Source of the DNA: an uncultured Oscillospiraceae bacterium
Lineage (GTDB): Bacteria > Bacillota > Clostridia > Oscillospirales > Oscillospiraceae
NCBI GenBank assembly: GCA_947626265.1
Contig: CANQRM010000013.1
Coordinates: 1-64,000, forward strand
Length of the DNA: 64,000 bases
Direction: 5' to 3'
A program made the translations under genes and the position numbers. How positions within the stretch are numbered: the stretch's first letter is position 1; each line of letters begins with the position of its first letter. Below the pieces are notes generated by a model. That model had not been told where the DNA came from and did not search any database. It saw only the letters and a program-made list of their open reading frames with translations. Positions 41,915-50,341 of this stretch are shown one piece after another.

Positions 41915-42556
41915 TCACCGGCAGCCGATGCAGGGGATGAGGTTCCCGCCGACCATCTCGCAGCAGCAGTCCGCGCAGATGAGGTTCTGGCACAGGTTGC
42001 AGGCCGCGTCGCCGCCCATCATGTCGCCCATGCCCGTCCCGGCGGGCCGGTAGGCCTGGCCGCCCTGGTTCATGTACTGAACCGCGTTGCGGTATTCCAC
42101 GTTGGTCGGGTCCATGGTGGAGGCGGTGCGGAAGAACTGCCCCGCCTGGTCCATCCAGCCCTTGCGCCAGTACACGCTGCCCATGAGGTAATACCACTCC
42201 GCGTCGTGGGTGGAGATGGCGTTCAGCATGGCCTCGGCCTGGGCCAGGTTGTTGGCGTTGATGAGGGCCCGTATCTGGGCATAGCTCCCCGTCTGGCCGG
42301 CGCTCTGCCGGCCCGGCTGGGACTGATAGGCCGCGCCGCCGCCATAGGAATAGCCTCCGCCGCCCTGCTCCCGGCTCTTGGTTATGGCATCGTAGGCCTC
42401 GTTGATCTCCTTCATCTTCTCGGAGGCCAGGTCCGCCAGGGGGTTATCATGATAGTTGTCCGGATGGTACTTCCGGGCCAGGTCCCGGTATGCCCTCTTG
42501 ACCTCGTCGTCGCTGGCCGAGGGGGACACGCCCAATACGCTGTAAGGATCGTTCAT
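41915..42556 (-). CDS. J-domain protein with TPR-like segment and Cys-rich tail
   Basis: 213 residues. N-terminal J domain (1-60) with the HPD tripeptide in [10 protein letters not shown], so it should stimulate an Hsp70 ATPase. A Gly/Tyr/Gln-rich linker (65-90) leads to a TPR-like helical repeat (about 92-155, [15 protein letters not shown]). The tail (about 183-213) has eight Cys in [14 protein letters not shown] and IPCIGC. It lacks the DnaJ zinc-finger and substrate domains. Always next to DUF5685 here (4-nt overlap), suggesting that the two act together, perhaps in metal or Fe-S handling. Confidence 0.8.
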   Translation of the reverse strand: MNDPYSVLGVSPSASDDEVKRAYRDLARKYHPDNYHDNPLADLASEKMKEINEAYDAITKSREQGGGGYSYGGGAAYQSQPGRQSAGQTGSYAQIRALINANNLAQAEAMLNAISTHDAEWYYLMGSVYWRKGWMDQAGQFFRTASTMDPTNVEYRNAVQYMNQGGQAYRPAGTGMGDMMGGDAACNLCQNLICADCCCEMVGGNLIPCIGCR

Positions 42557-43440
42557 GATATGCTCCGTTCTTTTTGTAGTTTCGTTTTCGTCTTCCAGGT
42601 CCCGGCAAACACCGCCTGGGCCGCCGCGGGAAGGCCAAGATAGATGGTGTTGGCAAGGATGCCCGCGTAGATGTTCTCCGAAAGCAGCGCGTACGCCCCC
42701 GCCAGGGCATTGTGGGATAGCTGCAAACTGGCCCGCAGGGTCTTCTCATCCTCCGGCGTCAGCTTCCCGTCCATGGGCTCAAATCGGTACCGCAGGGGAT
42801 TATAGCTGTCCGTTTGGATGTCCTCGGAGAGGTCGTCCGCCGCGTCCAGAATGTAGATGATGCGGCCCAGGTGGTAGAGAAGCTCGGAGAGGATACGTCC
42901 GGTCTTCTCATCCTCCGCCGCCCCGCCGGCGGCCCGCAGTATCAGCGCGAACTTGTCCGCCGCCTCGTCCACGCTGGGGCATTTAGCCTTCTCCAAGGCT
43001 TGCAATGCACGCAGGTTTTCTTCCGTCGCCGCGGCGAAATCCGGCCTGCGGGCCGCCGCCTTTTTATAGGCGCCCTTTAGAAGCCCGCAGGCGGCCTTAC
43101 AGCCCCAGGAGGCGGGAAAAGTTTTATCTTCCGCGCCGTCCGCCAGCTTCCACCAGCCCAGGATCACGGTCATGTCCGCCGCCAGCGCGAGGCTCTCACA
43201 GCTTTCAAGACACACGGTCTTTCGTATAGGATGGGCCGCGCACCGCCGGGGGCAGGTCTTCGCCGGGCCGGTTGGCGCCAGGAGCATGGCAAGGAAGGTG
43301 AAGTCATAGTTCACCAGGAACCGGGCGGCGAAGCCGTACCGCCGGGCAAGCTCATGGCACAGCCCGCAGTACACGCCCCGGAACCGCTCGAATTCCGATA
43401 TCTTCAGCTCGCCCTTCACCGGGCGGACGTAGCCGTACAT
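42553..43440 (-). CDS. DUF5685-family Cys-rich helical protein
   Basis: 295 residues of the uncharacterised DUF5685 family. Near the N-terminus are [17 protein letters not shown] and a cluster CPRRCAAHP...CLESC, together seven or more Cys in about 70 residues. The rest is mostly alpha-helical and contains [14 protein letters not shown], whose DxxDDxxxD pattern recalls metal-binding motifs of class I prenyl-synthase folds; that resemblance is only a suggestion. Start ATG 43440 overlaps the RseC gene stop, and its end overlaps the J-domain gene. Confidence 0.75.
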   Translation of the reverse strand: MYGYVRPVKGELKISEFERFRGVYCGLCHELARRYGFAARFLVNYDFTFLAMLLAPTGPAKTCPRRCAAHPIRKTVCLESCESLALAADMTVILGWWKLADGAEDKTFPASWGCKAACGLLKGAYKKAAARRPDFAAATEENLRALQALEKAKCPSVDEAADKFALILRAAGGAAEDEKTGRILSELLYHLGRIIYILDAADDLSEDIQTDSYNPLRYRFEPMDGKLTPEDEKTLRASLQLSHNALAGAYALLSENIYAGILANTIYLGLPAAAQAVFAGTWKTKTKLQKERSIS

Positions 43441-43838
43441 CAGCGCTTGTAGCCGGTGATGAAGTAGTCTATCTTCTTGAACCGCTTGCCCAGGCCCGTG
43501 GCGGCCGCGGCGCCCGCGGCAATACCCAGGGCGCTGCCGATGATGCACTTCTCCTGATCCAGGCCGATGGCCGCGGCGATGGCATAGCCCGCGAACAGCA
43601 TCGCCACCGGCAGCATATATATAAGCAGCGTCACGGCCAGGATGGTGGTGGTCTTGCTCTCCAGCACCACCCGCTCCCCGGGCTGGGCGTAGATCTTATT
43701 CTCCGCCTCCACGTGGATCTCCTTGCCGTAGATGCACTCGCCGCAGCCGGAGCAGTGGCTGCAGGCGGTGACCCGCTCCACGGCCACGTCGGCCAGGCCG
43801 TTATCCAGTATCTTGGTTATGATCCCCGTCTGGGTCAT
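43440..43838 (-). CDS. SoxR-reducing system RseC family protein
   Basis: 132 residues: an N-terminal Cys cluster CSHCSGCGECIYG (four Cys at CxxCxxCxxC spacing) followed by two transmembrane helices (about 64-85 and 93-115). The RseC/RsxC-partner family acts with Rnf-type electron transfer complexes. No rnf genes are in the window. Overlaps cdaR (ATGA) and DUF5685. Confidence 0.88.
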   Translation of the reverse strand: MTQTGIITKILDNGLADVAVERVTACSHCSGCGECIYGKEIHVEAENKIYAQPGERVVLESKTTTILAVTLLIYMLPVAMLFAGYAIAAAIGLDQEKCIIGSALGIAAGAAAATGLGKRFKKIDYFITGYKR

Positions 43839-45100
43839 GGTATCTCCTCCAATCGTATGTACAGCGGATAGGAGCCCACCGCGCCGGCGCTCTCGAAGCC
43901 GTCCACATACACGGTCGTCGCCACGCGGGACGTGGCCGTCACATCCGTCAGGTCCGCCACGATGCGGATATTGTTGGCGGATATCAGAGGCAGCACGTCC
44001 TTGGGCGCCCGGATGGTGACGATCTTGTTGGCGTCCATGACGCTGGCCCGGTAGCCCTCCGGCACGTTGGTATAGCGAAGGTTCGTGACTGTGAAAAGCC
44101 CCGTCTCCAGGCCGGTGAACTCCATGTCCACCGATGCCGTGGTCTCCCCGGACAGGCACTCCACCCCGTTGGGCAGTACGATGTTGTATACCGTCGGCTC
44201 AAAGCTCAGGGTGTTGGCAAGCTGCACAGTGGCGAGGGAGATGATATTAAGCCCATCCAGCGTGGCCGCGTCGCCCGCCACAGTGATGGCCGCGGGCTCG
44301 ATGGTGGTGATGACGTTGCTGGCCGTAGCGCCGCCGCCGGGCACCAGGTCTACGCCCAGAGCCACTTCCTTGACCATACTCACGGGCACGTTCACGGATA
44401 CGGTATCCACGTCCGCCTGCACATCGTCGAACTCCAGGATATTGCCCTCGGCATCCAGCATCACGTAGTTTCCCACGGCGGTGAAGGCGGCGTTCACCTC
44501 ATCCCGGGCCACCACGACCTGCAGCTTGTCGATCTGGTCCAGCTCCTCCTCCGGGCCGGTGAAGGTCACGGAAGCGGGGTCAAAGGTCATCTCGGAGGCG
44601 TCCACCATGTAGCCCTCAGCGGTGGTACCCTCAAACAAACCGGAGACCACCATGGGTTTGGTGGAGAGCTTGCTGATCTGCAGGCCCACGGTGGAGGGAG
44701 AACGGGATGTCTCCCGGATGTTGGCCTGGTTCACACCGGCGGGGTAGCTGATGGAATAGGTCATGGCCCGGTTGCCCGCCATGGTGACGTTGGAGAGGTT
44801 CACCACGGCCTTCATGTCGTCGGCGGTGAGTTTGGACAGCTCCCGGCGGGTGCCGGAGAGGGTCACGTTCACCCGGGTCGTATCCTGCTCGGACACCACC
44901 ATGTTCAGGGTGTCCCGCATGGCGTCCTGGCCGGTGAAAGTCACCTCCACGCCGTAGAAGGTCCTGGTCTGGGTACTGCCGTAGTTGGACGTATAGTACA
45001 GCCACATGACCAGCGCCGCGAAGAGGCTCAGGATGGCCCAGAACAGGCGGTTATCCAGTATCCCGCGGCTGCGGGCGCTGGCGTTATCATTGTTTTTCAT
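43835..45100 (-). CDS. cdaR: YbbR-domain protein CdaR, regulator of CdaA
   Basis: 421 residues: one N-terminal transmembrane helix (about 19-37) followed by four consecutive YbbR-like beta domains outside the membrane (about 45-130, 135-220, 225-310 and 315-410). In Firmicutes CdaR binds the CdaA membrane part and modulates c-di-AMP synthesis. The start overlaps the end of cdaA by 14 nt. The usual third member, glmM, is not downstream here. Confidence 0.92.
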   Translation of the reverse strand: MKNNDNASARSRGILDNRLFWAILSLFAALVMWLYYTSNYGSTQTRTFYGVEVTFTGQDAMRDTLNMVVSEQDTTRVNVTLSGTRRELSKLTADDMKAVVNLSNVTMAGNRAMTYSISYPAGVNQANIRETSRSPSTVGLQISKLSTKPMVVSGLFEGTTAEGYMVDASEMTFDPASVTFTGPEEELDQIDKLQVVVARDEVNAAFTAVGNYVMLDAEGNILEFDDVQADVDTVSVNVPVSMVKEVALGVDLVPGGGATASNVITTIEPAAITVAGDAATLDGLNIISLATVQLANTLSFEPTVYNIVLPNGVECLSGETTASVDMEFTGLETGLFTVTNLRYTNVPEGYRASVMDANKIVTIRAPKDVLPLISANNIRIVADLTDVTATSRVATTVYVDGFESAGAVGSYPLYIRLEEIP

Positions 45101-45956
45101 GGTGCGCCCCCTTTCTGGCCTTGAGCCTGTCCAGCCAGCCGGCACCGCCGGCCTCCTCCTCCGGGAGCAGCTCCCGGCGCAGCAGGGTCTCGAAGGTGTC
45201 GGCGCTCAGATGGCGCTTCAAAAGCCCGTCCTCCGCCACGCTGATGCCGCCGGTCTCCTCGGAGACGATGACCACCACCGCGTCGGACCGCTCGCTCATG
45301 CCGATGCCCGCCCGGTGGCGCATGCCCAGATCCCGGCTCAGGTTGGCGTTCTCGCTCAAGGGCAGCATGCACCCCGCCGCGGCCAGCCGGCCGTCCTGAA
45401 TGATCACCGCCCCGTCATGGAGGGGGGACTTGTCGTAAAAGATGTTCTTCAAAAGCTCCGAGGACACCACCGCGTCCACCTGGGTACCGGAGGCCATGGC
45501 CTCGTTGAGGCGGTTGGTCCGCTCAAAGACGATGAGCGCGCCGGTGCGGCTTTTGGACATGTCCTCGCAGGCGTAGACGGTCTGCATGATGGCCTTATCC
45601 ATCACCTGTCCGCCCATGATGCCCCGGCCAAAGATGGAGAAAAGCCTGTAGGAGCCCACCCGCTCCAGAGCCCGGCGTATCTCCGGCTGGAACAGCACGA
45701 TCACCGCCAGAACGCCTATCTCGAACACCTGCCGCAGGATGAAACTGGTCAGGGTCAGGTTCAAAGCGGTGGACAGCACCAGCGCCGCCAGCAGCAGCAG
45801 TATGCCCTGGGCCAGGCGCATGGAGTTGTTCCGCCTGACGAAGGAGATGACCGCGTACACCGCCACCGCCACGATGAGCACGTCGACGATATCCGCCAGC
45901 CCCATGTCCAGGATGAGGCCGAAGGACTCTTTTAAGTTGTTCAGAAAATTACTCAT
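45087..45956 (-). CDS. cdaA: Diadenylate cyclase CdaA
   Basis: 289 residues: three N-terminal transmembrane helices (about 20-100) then the DAC domain with the catalytic DGA (SPLHDGAVII) and RHR (LGMRHRAGIG) motifs. It condenses two ATP into c-di-AMP, an essential messenger for potassium/osmotic and wall homeostasis. First gene of the long unit ending with rsgA, behind a good SigA promoter. Confidence 0.97.
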   Translation of the reverse strand: MSNFLNNLKESFGLILDMGLADIVDVLIVAVAVYAVISFVRRNNSMRLAQGILLLLAALVLSTALNLTLTSFILRQVFEIGVLAVIVLFQPEIRRALERVGSYRLFSIFGRGIMGGQVMDKAIMQTVYACEDMSKSRTGALIVFERTNRLNEAMASGTQVDAVVSSELLKNIFYDKSPLHDGAVIIQDGRLAAAGCMLPLSENANLSRDLGMRHRAGIGMSERSDAVVVIVSEETGGISVAEDGLLKRHLSADTFETLLRRELLPEEEAGGAGWLDRLKARKGAHHEKQ

Positions 45957-46013
45957 AGGCCCGTACCATTCATGATCTATACCGGATGGGTGAACACTCT
46001 ACGTCAACTTTGT

Positions 46014-46042
46014 ATTATATAACAAAACCGCTCCGTTGGCAA
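46014..46042 (-). promoter_or_regulatory. SigA promoter of the cdaA unit
   Basis: Minus strand TTGCCA (46042-46037), 17-nt spacer, TATAAT (46019-46014), 58 nt before the cdaA start. A second TTGACG nearer the gene has poor spacing to its -10 and was not used. Confidence 0.75.
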
Positions 46043-46055
46043 CATAATTTACTGC

Positions 46056-46083
46056 ATTTTAGCGGCGGACCGAAGTCCGCCGC
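46056..46083 (-). terminator. Terminator-like hairpin after the cysteine desulfurase gene
   Basis: 9-bp stem GCGGCGGAC / GTCCGCCGC with a TTCG-type tetraloop on the minus strand, 7 nt after the stop codon; the following TAAAAT is a weak T tract. Confidence 0.6.
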
Positions 46084-46090
46084 CTGTAAG

Positions 46091-47209
46091 TCATCCCAGT
46101 ATCTTTTCCACGGCCTCCGCCGCCGTCAGGACTTCACCCGCCGTATTGAAGGGCGAAAAGCTGAAGCGCACCGTCCCCCGGTCCAGGGTCCCCGCCGTCT
46201 CATGGGCCAGGGGCGCGCAGTGTAGCCCCGCCCGCACGTCGATACCCCGCTCCGCCAGCCTTTCCGCCGCCTCCTCGCAGTCCGTCTCCCCTATCTGCAC
46301 CGACAGGACCCCGGCCTGATCTACCGGGTCCGGGGCGCGGAATTGGCGTATCCTCCTGTCCCCCGCCAAAGCGTCGGAGAATGCCGCCAACAGCTCCCGC
46401 TCGTGGGCCAGCAGCGCGGCAGGCGTCTTCCGCCGCAGCCACTTCACGCCCTCCAGGAGCCCCGCTATGCCCGGCACGTTGTGGGTCCCCGGCTCCAGTC
46501 TGTCCGGCAGAAACGCCGGCATGGCCGCCTCCGCGCTCACGGAGCCGGTACCGCCGAATATGAGCGGCCGAACCCGCTCGTCGCGGCACAGCAGCACCCC
46601 GGTCCCCTGGGGGCCCAGCAGGCCCTTATGGCCCGGCATGGCGGCGAAGGCGCAGCCCAGGCCGTCGAAATCCAGGCCCACCGTCCCTGCACCCTGAGAG
46701 GCGTCGACGATAAGGGGCACGCCCATCTCCCGGCACAGGGCGGCTATCTTATCGACCGGCAGGATATAGCCGAACACATTGGACACCTGGGTGCACACCG
46801 CCGCTTTGGCTCCCGGCAGCAGCTTCCGGAACGCCTCCACGGCGGCGTCCGGGTCAAACAGCGGCGAGGCCGCTATCCGCACGTCCGCCCCTATCCCCCG
46901 CAGGGTCCGCCACACGGCGTTGTGCTCATAGCCTGAGATGACCACCCGGTCCCCGGGACCCACAAGGCTCCCAATGGCGATGTTGAGCCCGTGGGTGGCG
47001 CTGGAGGTGAACACCACCCGCTCCGGGTCCTTGACGCAGAATAGGTCCGCCAGGGCCAGGCGGCAGTCCAGGAGCACCTCCGCCGCGGCCATGGCGCTCT
47101 CATACCCGCCCCGGCCGGGACTGGAGAGGGTCTCCATGGCCCGGGATACGGCATAGCGCACCGCGGCGGGCTTTTGAAAGGATGTGGCGGCGCAGTCGAG
47201 ATATATCAT
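46091..47209 (-). CDS. Class V aminotransferase, cysteine desulfurase family
   Basis: 372 residues, PLP-dependent. MIYLDCAATSFQKP at the N-terminus, SSATHGLN (PLP phosphate), the PLP-lysine region PGHKGLLGPQGTG, and the catalytic-Cys loop replaced by GLHCAPLAHETAG near the C-terminus. This subtype (as in SufS-like am_tr_V proteins paired with DUF3343) removes sulfur from cysteine or selenium from selenocysteine. Overlaps DUF3343 (ATGA), which probably accepts or delivers the chalcogen. Confidence 0.9.
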   Translation of the reverse strand: MIYLDCAATSFQKPAAVRYAVSRAMETLSSPGRGGYESAMAAAEVLLDCRLALADLFCVKDPERVVFTSSATHGLNIAIGSLVGPGDRVVISGYEHNAVWRTLRGIGADVRIAASPLFDPDAAVEAFRKLLPGAKAAVCTQVSNVFGYILPVDKIAALCREMGVPLIVDASQGAGTVGLDFDGLGCAFAAMPGHKGLLGPQGTGVLLCRDERVRPLIFGGTGSVSAEAAMPAFLPDRLEPGTHNVPGIAGLLEGVKWLRRKTPAALLAHERELLAAFSDALAGDRRIRQFRAPDPVDQAGVLSVQIGETDCEEAAERLAERGIDVRAGLHCAPLAHETAGTLDRGTVRFSFSPFNTAGEVLTAAEAVEKILG

Positions 47210-47454
47210 GCCTCCGCCTCCAGCGTTCCGTCAGGACGGCGCAGCAGCACCCGCTCCGGTGTGATGCCCGCGCCGGTGAGGATGGCCAGGGCCCGCTCCT
47301 TATGCCGGGCCGCCACGATGACGCAGTAGGCGCAGCCCTTTGTGGAGGCGGCCTTGGGCACGCGGGAGACCGTTCCCGTGATGCCCGCCCGCTCCAGGAC
47401 CCGGGCCGCCCGCTGGGCAAAGGTCAGGCTTCGGAATGAGAGTAGATAGTGCAT
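47206..47454 (-). CDS. DUF3343 protein, putative sulfur/selenium carrier
   Basis: 82 residues matching DUF3343, a small family that sits next to SelD, YedF and cysteine-desulfurase genes. Two Cys in KGCAYCVIV may carry persulfide. Start ATG 47454 has GGGAGG 6 nt upstream, a site that is also the 3' arm of the upstream terminator hairpin. Coupled to the desulfurase. Confidence 0.82.
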   Translation of the reverse strand: MHYLLSFRSLTFAQRAARVLERAGITGTVSRVPKAASTKGCAYCVIVAARHKERALAILTGAGITPERVLLRRPDGTLEAEA

Positions 47455-47498
47455 AAAAAGACCTCCCGCATAAGTCACAGCACATCTTATGCGGGAGG
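47455..47498 (-). terminator. Terminator after ispF overlapping the DUF3343 ribosome site
   Basis: Minus strand: 13-bp perfect stem CCTCCCGCATAAG (47498-47486) and CTTATGCGGGAGG (47474-47462) with an 11-nt loop, then TCTTTTT running into ATG 47454. It starts 12 nt after the ispF stop. The GGGAGG of the 3' arm is the ribosome site of the next gene. Confidence 0.88.
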
Positions 47499-47510
47499 GG
47501 CCTATTTTGT

Positions 47511-47990
47511 TTAACGGGACATGAGCAGCGCCACCGCGTGGCAGCTTATGCCCTCCCCGGCGCCGGTGAAGCCCATCCTCTCCTCGGTGGTGGCCTTTAC
47601 GCTGACGCAGGAGACGTCCACGGCCAGGTCCTCGGCGATGTTTTGACGCATCTCGCCGATATAGGGCGCCAGCTTGGGCCGCTGGGCGATGACGGTCACG
47701 TCGCAGTTGCCAACGGCATACCCCGCGTCCGCCGCCGCCTTCGCCGCCGCCCGGAGGATGATGCGGCTGTCGATGCCCTCGGTGGCGGGGTCATTGTCGG
47801 GAAAGAGCTTACCGATGTCCCCCAATGCCGCCGCACCCAATATGGCGTCCGCCAGGGCGTGCAGGAGCACGTCCGCGTCCGAGTGGCCCAAAAGGCCGCG
47901 CTCATAGGGTATTTCCACCCCGCCCAGGATGAGCTTCCGCCCCTCCGTGAGGCGGTGGGCGTCGTACCCGTGGCCTATGCGCATATTCAT
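47511..47990 (-). CDS. ispF: 2-C-methyl-D-erythritol 2,4-cyclodiphosphate synthase
   Basis: 159 residues, trimeric zinc enzyme of the MEP isoprenoid pathway. Motifs: [11 protein letters not shown] (metal Asp and His), the [15 protein letters not shown] block and the C-terminal [12 protein letters not shown]. Start ATG 47990 overlaps the ispD stop (ATGA). It acts two steps after IspD. Confidence 0.97.
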   Translation of the reverse strand: MNMRIGHGYDAHRLTEGRKLILGGVEIPYERGLLGHSDADVLLHALADAILGAAALGDIGKLFPDNDPATEGIDSRIILRAAAKAAADAGYAVGNCDVTVIAQRPKLAPYIGEMRQNIAEDLAVDVSCVSVKATTEERMGFTGAGEGISCHAVALLMSR

Positions 47991-48709
47991 AGCTCGCTCC
48001 TCTCCGCCAGCAGCGCCCGGGCCAGGGTAAGGTCCAGGGGCGTGGTGATCTTGATATTTTCCTCGCTGCCCGGGGAGAGGAATATCTTCCCCCCGATGCG
48101 CTCCACGGCCAGGCAGTCGTCGGTGATGTCCGGGGCGTTTTCCGCCGCGTCGGTGAGGGCCGCGCGGATAAGGTCCGCCTGGAAGCACTGGGGCGTCTGG
48201 GCCGCCCAAAGCCGGGAGCGGTCCGGCGTGGCCGTCACTATGCCGTCCTCGGCCTCCTTGATGGTGTCCCGGACCGGCACGGCGGGCAGGGCTGCCGTAT
48301 GGCGGTACGCGGTCCAGAGGGCGTCCAGAATGACCTTCTCCGTCACCAGGGGCCGGGCCCCGTCGTGGATAGCGATCAATTCCGCCTCCGGCGGCACGGC
48401 CGTCACCCCGGCGAGGCAGGACCTGGCTCTTGTCTCCCCGCCCGGCACCACGGCCGTCAGCTTGGATATGCCGTACCGGGCACAGAGGCTCTTTACCTCT
48501 TCCACCATATCCGCCCGGGCGGCAATAACGATAGCTTGTATCGTCTCTGCCCTTTCAAAGGCAAGGATGGAGCGCATGAGCACCGGCATGCCCCCCAGGT
48601 CCGCCAGCAGCTTGTCCGCGCCGAAGCGCCGGGCGGAGCCCGCCGCCACGATGACGGCGGCGGCGTAAGGTAGCCGCGCGTTCTTCAGTTGTTCCGACGG
48701 TCTTCTCAT
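47987..48709 (-). CDS. ispD: 2-C-methyl-D-erythritol 4-phosphate cytidylyltransferase
   Basis: 240 residues. The CTP-binding Gly/Arg loop is [17 protein letters not shown]; other motifs are HDGARPLV and TPQCF. It couples CTP to MEP in isoprenoid synthesis. The start ATG 48709 lies 16 nt from GGGAGG, rather far; a five-codon mini-ORF (ATG TTG CTC TTG CCA TGA) begins right after that site and its stop overlaps the ispD start, so ispD may be coupled to this leader. Confidence 0.93.
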   Translation of the reverse strand: MRRPSEQLKNARLPYAAAVIVAAGSARRFGADKLLADLGGMPVLMRSILAFERAETIQAIVIAARADMVEEVKSLCARYGISKLTAVVPGGETRARSCLAGVTAVPPEAELIAIHDGARPLVTEKVILDALWTAYRHTAALPAVPVRDTIKEAEDGIVTATPDRSRLWAAQTPQCFQADLIRAALTDAAENAPDITDDCLAVERIGGKIFLSPGSEENIKITTPLDLTLARALLAERSEL

Positions 48710-48735
48710 GGCAAGAGCAACATATCCTCCCAATT

Positions 48736-48769
48736 TGTCCCATATAAGTGATTATACCCGTTTGGGACA
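48736..48769. promoter_or_regulatory. Dyad TGTCCCA-N20-TGGGACA around the ispD -10 region
   Basis: A perfect 7-bp inverted repeat separated by 20 bp: TGTCCCA at 48736-48742 and TGGGACA at 48763-48769. It brackets the ispD -10 element, and the second half lies in the -10/-35 spacer. It resembles an operator for a dimeric repressor with widely spaced half-sites; the regulator is unknown. Confidence 0.4.
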
Positions 48770-48779
48770 TCTTACGCAA
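48751..48779 (-). promoter_or_regulatory. SigA promoter of ispD-ispF
   Basis: Minus strand TTGCGT (48779-48774), 17-nt spacer, TATAAT (48756-48751), 42 nt before the ispD start. Confidence 0.65.
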
Positions 48780-48799
48780 GGGCGCGGGGAGGAGTTTTA

Positions 48800-50296
48800 T
48801 TGCTGCGGGACAGAAAGCTAGCGTTCAACACGGCCCTGCTCACCGGCTCGGGCCTCGCCATGCGGTTCGTGGGCATGGTGTGGCAGGTGTGGCTCGTAAG
48901 CCGCATCGGCGAGGCGGGCATTGGGCTTTTCCAGCTCGTCATGAGCGTGAACGCCCTGGCCGTCACGGTGGCCATGAGCGGCAGCCGCTACGCCGTGACG
49001 CGGCTGGTATCGGAGGAAAACGGCCTGGAGCGGCCCCACGGGGCGGCCCAGGCACTGGGGTCCTGCATGCTCTACGGGCTGGGCTTCGGCCTCGCCGCCG
49101 GGCTCATCCTCATGATACTTTCTCAGCCCATGGGCTTTCTCTGGCTGGAGGACGCCCGCACGGTGCGGCCGCTGATGCTCCTGGCCCTCACCATGCCCCT
49201 CACCGGCATCGACTCGGTCATGCACGGCTACTTCACCGCCGTGGGCCGGGTGTGGAAGAGCGTGGCCGTGTCCGTGGGCCAGCAGCTTATCACCATCGCC
49301 GTCACCGCCGCCATGCTTCTGGCGGCCCCGGCGGGGAATCTTGAATACGCCGCGGCGGTCATCACCGGCGGCAGCCTTATAGGCGAAATATGCGGCGTCT
49401 CCGCCTTGGGCCTGGCCTTCGCCTTTGATAGGCGCCGCCACGGCATCGTGAGGGGCAATGCCCCCGCCCTCCCGGGCATGACAGGCCGGATGCTGCGCGT
49501 CGCCCTGCCTTTGGCGGCAGCCTCCTACGCGAGAAGCGGTCTGTCCACCCTGCAGCATCTTCTTGTACCCCGGGGCCTCAGAGCCTCCGGCCTCAACGCG
49601 GAGAGCGCTCTCGCGGGCTACGGCGTCATCCAGGGCATGGCATTGCCGGTGGTGCTCTTCCCCTCCTGCCTCATGCTGGCCATCGCGGAGCTCATCGTGC
49701 CGAAGCTCACAGAAAAGCAGATACAGGGGCAGCGCGACAGCATCAAAGCCGTGACGGAGGACGTGCTCTACAAGAGCTTTCTCTTCAGCGCCGTCACCGC
49801 CGCCCTGCTCCTGGGGCTGGGAGACAGTCTGGGCCTGGCCCTCTACGATTCGGCGGAGGCCGGGCGGTATATCCAGCTCTTCGCCCTCATCGTGCCGGTG
49901 ATGTACATGGACACGGCCACGGACGGATGCCTCAAGGGCCTGGGCGAGATGATGTTCTGCATGTACGTGAACATTGCGGACGTGGGTCTTTCGGCGCTGA
50001 TGGTGTGGCTGATGCTGCCCCGGTGGGGGCTGGGGGCCTATATCTTTGTCATCTGCTTCACGGAGGTATTCAACTTCGCCCTGAGCCTGTGGCGGCTCCG
50101 GCGGGTCTCCGGGGTGCGGCTCCCCTGGCGGGCATTGTGCCGGGCGGGGCTCTGCGCACTATTAAGCGGTCTTGCCGCCCGGCTGCTGGGGGCATATACC
50201 GGCGCGGCGGCGGGCGCGCCGGCGCTGGTGCTGGCCATGGCCGGCGGTCTGGGACTTTACTGTCTCATGATGGGAAAGCGCACAAGTATCCTTTGA
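48800..50296 (+). CDS. MOP-superfamily flippase, SpoVB/PST type
   Basis: 498-residue polytopic protein with about 14 helices. The N-terminus (TALLTGSGLAMRFVGMVWQVWLVSRIG) and the second-half ITGGSLIGEICG and SCLMLAIAELIVPKL segments resemble SpoVB/YtgP lipid II or polysaccharide flippases. In sporulating Firmicutes such proteins export cortex or wall precursors; which one this is cannot be told. The TTG start at 48800 has a strong GGGGAGGAG site 7 nt upstream. Followed 45 nt later by the CoaX-like gene. Confidence 0.85.
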   Translation: MLRDRKLAFNTALLTGSGLAMRFVGMVWQVWLVSRIGEAGIGLFQLVMSVNALAVTVAMSGSRYAVTRLVSEENGLERPHGAAQALGSCMLYGLGFGLAAGLILMILSQPMGFLWLEDARTVRPLMLLALTMPLTGIDSVMHGYFTAVGRVWKSVAVSVGQQLITIAVTAAMLLAAPAGNLEYAAAVITGGSLIGEICGVSALGLAFAFDRRRHGIVRGNAPALPGMTGRMLRVALPLAAASYARSGLSTLQHLLVPRGLRASGLNAESALAGYGVIQGMALPVVLFPSCLMLAIAELIVPKLTEKQIQGQRDSIKAVTEDVLYKSFLFSAVTAALLLGLGDSLGLALYDSAEAGRYIQLFALIVPVMYMDTATDGCLKGLGEMMFCMYVNIADVGLSALMVWLMLPRWGLGAYIFVICFTEVFNFALSLWRLRRVSGVRLPWRALCRAGLCALLSGLAARLLGAYTGAAAGAPALVLAMAGGLGLYCLMMGKRTSIL

Positions 50297-50321
50297 CATT
50301 GTGGACAGGATTTGATAAGCT
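50293..50321 (+). promoter_or_regulatory. Possible promoter of the CoaX-like gene
   Basis: Perfect -35 TTGACA (50293-50298), 17-nt spacer and a poor -10 TAAGCT (50316-50321). The -35 overlaps the flippase stop codon. Confidence 0.35.
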
Positions 50322-50341
50322 GTGGTCAGGAAGTGATCAAA

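Noticed and set aside
48838..48870. Sporulation-sigma promoter for the SpoVB-like flippase
   Set aside because: No ATA-N16-CATA pair was found upstream of 48800, so regulation by SigE is not claimed.
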